13,304 bases of DNA from Chlamydiota bacterium. GTDB lineage: Bacteria > Auribacterota > UBA3054 > B51-G9. Location of the stretch: the NCBI GenBank assembly GCA_003648225.1, contig QMOL01000044.1, forward strand, positions 1-13,304, in the 5' to 3' direction. The notes under the pieces are model-generated. The model had not been told where the DNA came from and ran no database searches. It saw only the letters and a program-made list of their open reading frames with translations. Below, one piece after another: positions 12,791-13,304 of the stretch; position 1 is the first letter of the stretch, and each line of letters starts with the position of its first letter. The translations under genes and the position numbers were made by a program.

Positions 12791-13304
12791 ATGCAACTTA
12801 GATTACAAAAATACCTTTCTGAACAGGGAATCTGTTCAAGAAGACAAGCCGAAAAACTGATAGTTGAAGGCAAAATATTCGTGAACGGAAAACCACAAAC
12901 TGTTCTCGGCACAAAAATCGACCCGGATATTGACAAGATCGCCGTTAACAATACGGTCATTAAACAAAGAAATAACCTCATTTATATTGCAATTAATAAA
13001 CCTGTTGGAATTGTTACATCTTGTTATCAACCCGATTCTAAAACTATTGTTGAACTCGTCAACCTTAGAGAAAGAGTTTATCCCATCGGAAGATTGGATA
13101 AAGACAGTAGTGGACTGTTGATTCTGACTAATGACGGTATTCTCGCTTACAGATTGTCACACCCTAAATTTAATCACGAAAAAGAATACGTCGTTAGCCT
13201 CGAAAAAAGAATCTCCGAAGGCGCACTCGATAAACTTCGCCGCGGAATGACCATTGACGGTGTTAAAACTCAACCCGCTAAAGTGGTTAAAGTGGGAGAA
13301 CATC
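12791..13304 (+). CDS. RsuA/RluB-family pseudouridine synthase (partial, 3' end outside window)
   Basis: The family converts a specific uridine in 16S or 23S rRNA to pseudouridine. The 171 codons present begin with an S4 RNA-binding domain (about 1-60, with RLQKYLSEQGICSRRQAEKL and VNG), followed by the synthase domain. NKPVGIVTS (69-77) is the family's usual entry, and YPIGRLDKDSSGLLILTND (97-115, catalytic Asp103) is the hallmark active-site motif. KEYVV at 131-135 follows as expected. Complete proteins have about 240 residues, so roughly 70 are missing beyond the edge. Among relatives, RluB (23S rRNA) seems as likely as RsuA; I cannot decide. The start follows the tandem repeat by 21 nt and has no Shine-Dalgarno sequence. 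Confidence 0.9.
   Translation, partial: MQLRLQKYLSEQGICSRRQAEKLIVEGKIFVNGKPQTVLGTKIDPDIDKIAVNNTVIKQRNNLIYIAINKPVGIVTSCYQPDSKTIVELVNLRERVYPIGRLDKDSSGLLILTNDGILAYRLSHPKFNHEKEYVVSLEKRISEGALDKLRRGMTIDGVKTQPAKVVKVGEH

Overview
This is an AT-rich bacterial chromosome segment made mostly of housekeeping genes, with one small mobile-looking insertion. Nine chromosomal start codons (mutS2, acyl-CoA ligase, GH5 lipoprotein, pyrF, rpe, phosphohexomutase, purA, TIM-barrel gene, hydrolase), and also the pseudouridine synthase start, have no convincing Shine-Dalgarno sequence in front of them. That habit is typical of the Bacteroidota/FCB group (including Ignavibacteria- and Chlorobi-like lineages). The promoters I can recognise look like ordinary sigma70 sites (TTGNNN-17-TATAAT), not the Bacteroides TAnnTTTG type. 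I therefore suggest an FCB-like organism, without claiming a phylum.

Layout. At the left edge is the last 27 codons of an unidentified plus-strand gene. A 350-bp gap follows, holding a duplicated, structured repeat and a 9-bp triplet repeat. mutS2 lies on the minus strand. All later genes are on the plus strand: an acyl-CoA ligase overlapping a GH5 lipoprotein, then pyrF 8 nt later; rpe; a phosphohexomutase; a Phd/PIN toxin-antitoxin pair; purA; a sugar-epimerase-like TIM barrel; a membrane-anchored alpha/beta hydrolase; and a truncated RsuA/RluB-type pseudouridine synthase running off the right edge.

Functionally, pyrF and purA are nucleotide synthesis, rpe and the phosphohexomutase are sugar-phosphate metabolism, the ligase activates fatty acids, and the GH5 enzyme probably works on a beta-glycan outside the cytoplasm. 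These are mixed housekeeping functions rather than one pathway. The tight junctions (ATGA overlap, 8-nt gap, TAATG overlap) suggest two short co-transcribed groups: ligase-GH5-pyrF and TIM barrel-hydrolase.

Points worth attention: (1) MutS2 has no C-terminal Smr nuclease domain; the C-terminus instead carries an in-frame duplication, with a 246-bp offset, of its small KOW-like domain. (2) The toxin-antitoxin pair has an exact TTGACA-17-TATAAT promoter, a 23-bp near-perfect palindrome over the predicted start site and strong Shine-Dalgarno sites, all unlike its neighbours. (3) The mutS2 promoter predicts a leaderless mRNA. (4) The TIM-barrel protein seems to have lost most metal ligands of its family. 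(5) Several families of short dispersed or tandem repeats sit in the gaps. I found no CRISPR array, rRNA, tRNA, transposase or phage gene, and no multi-gene system that looks wholly new.
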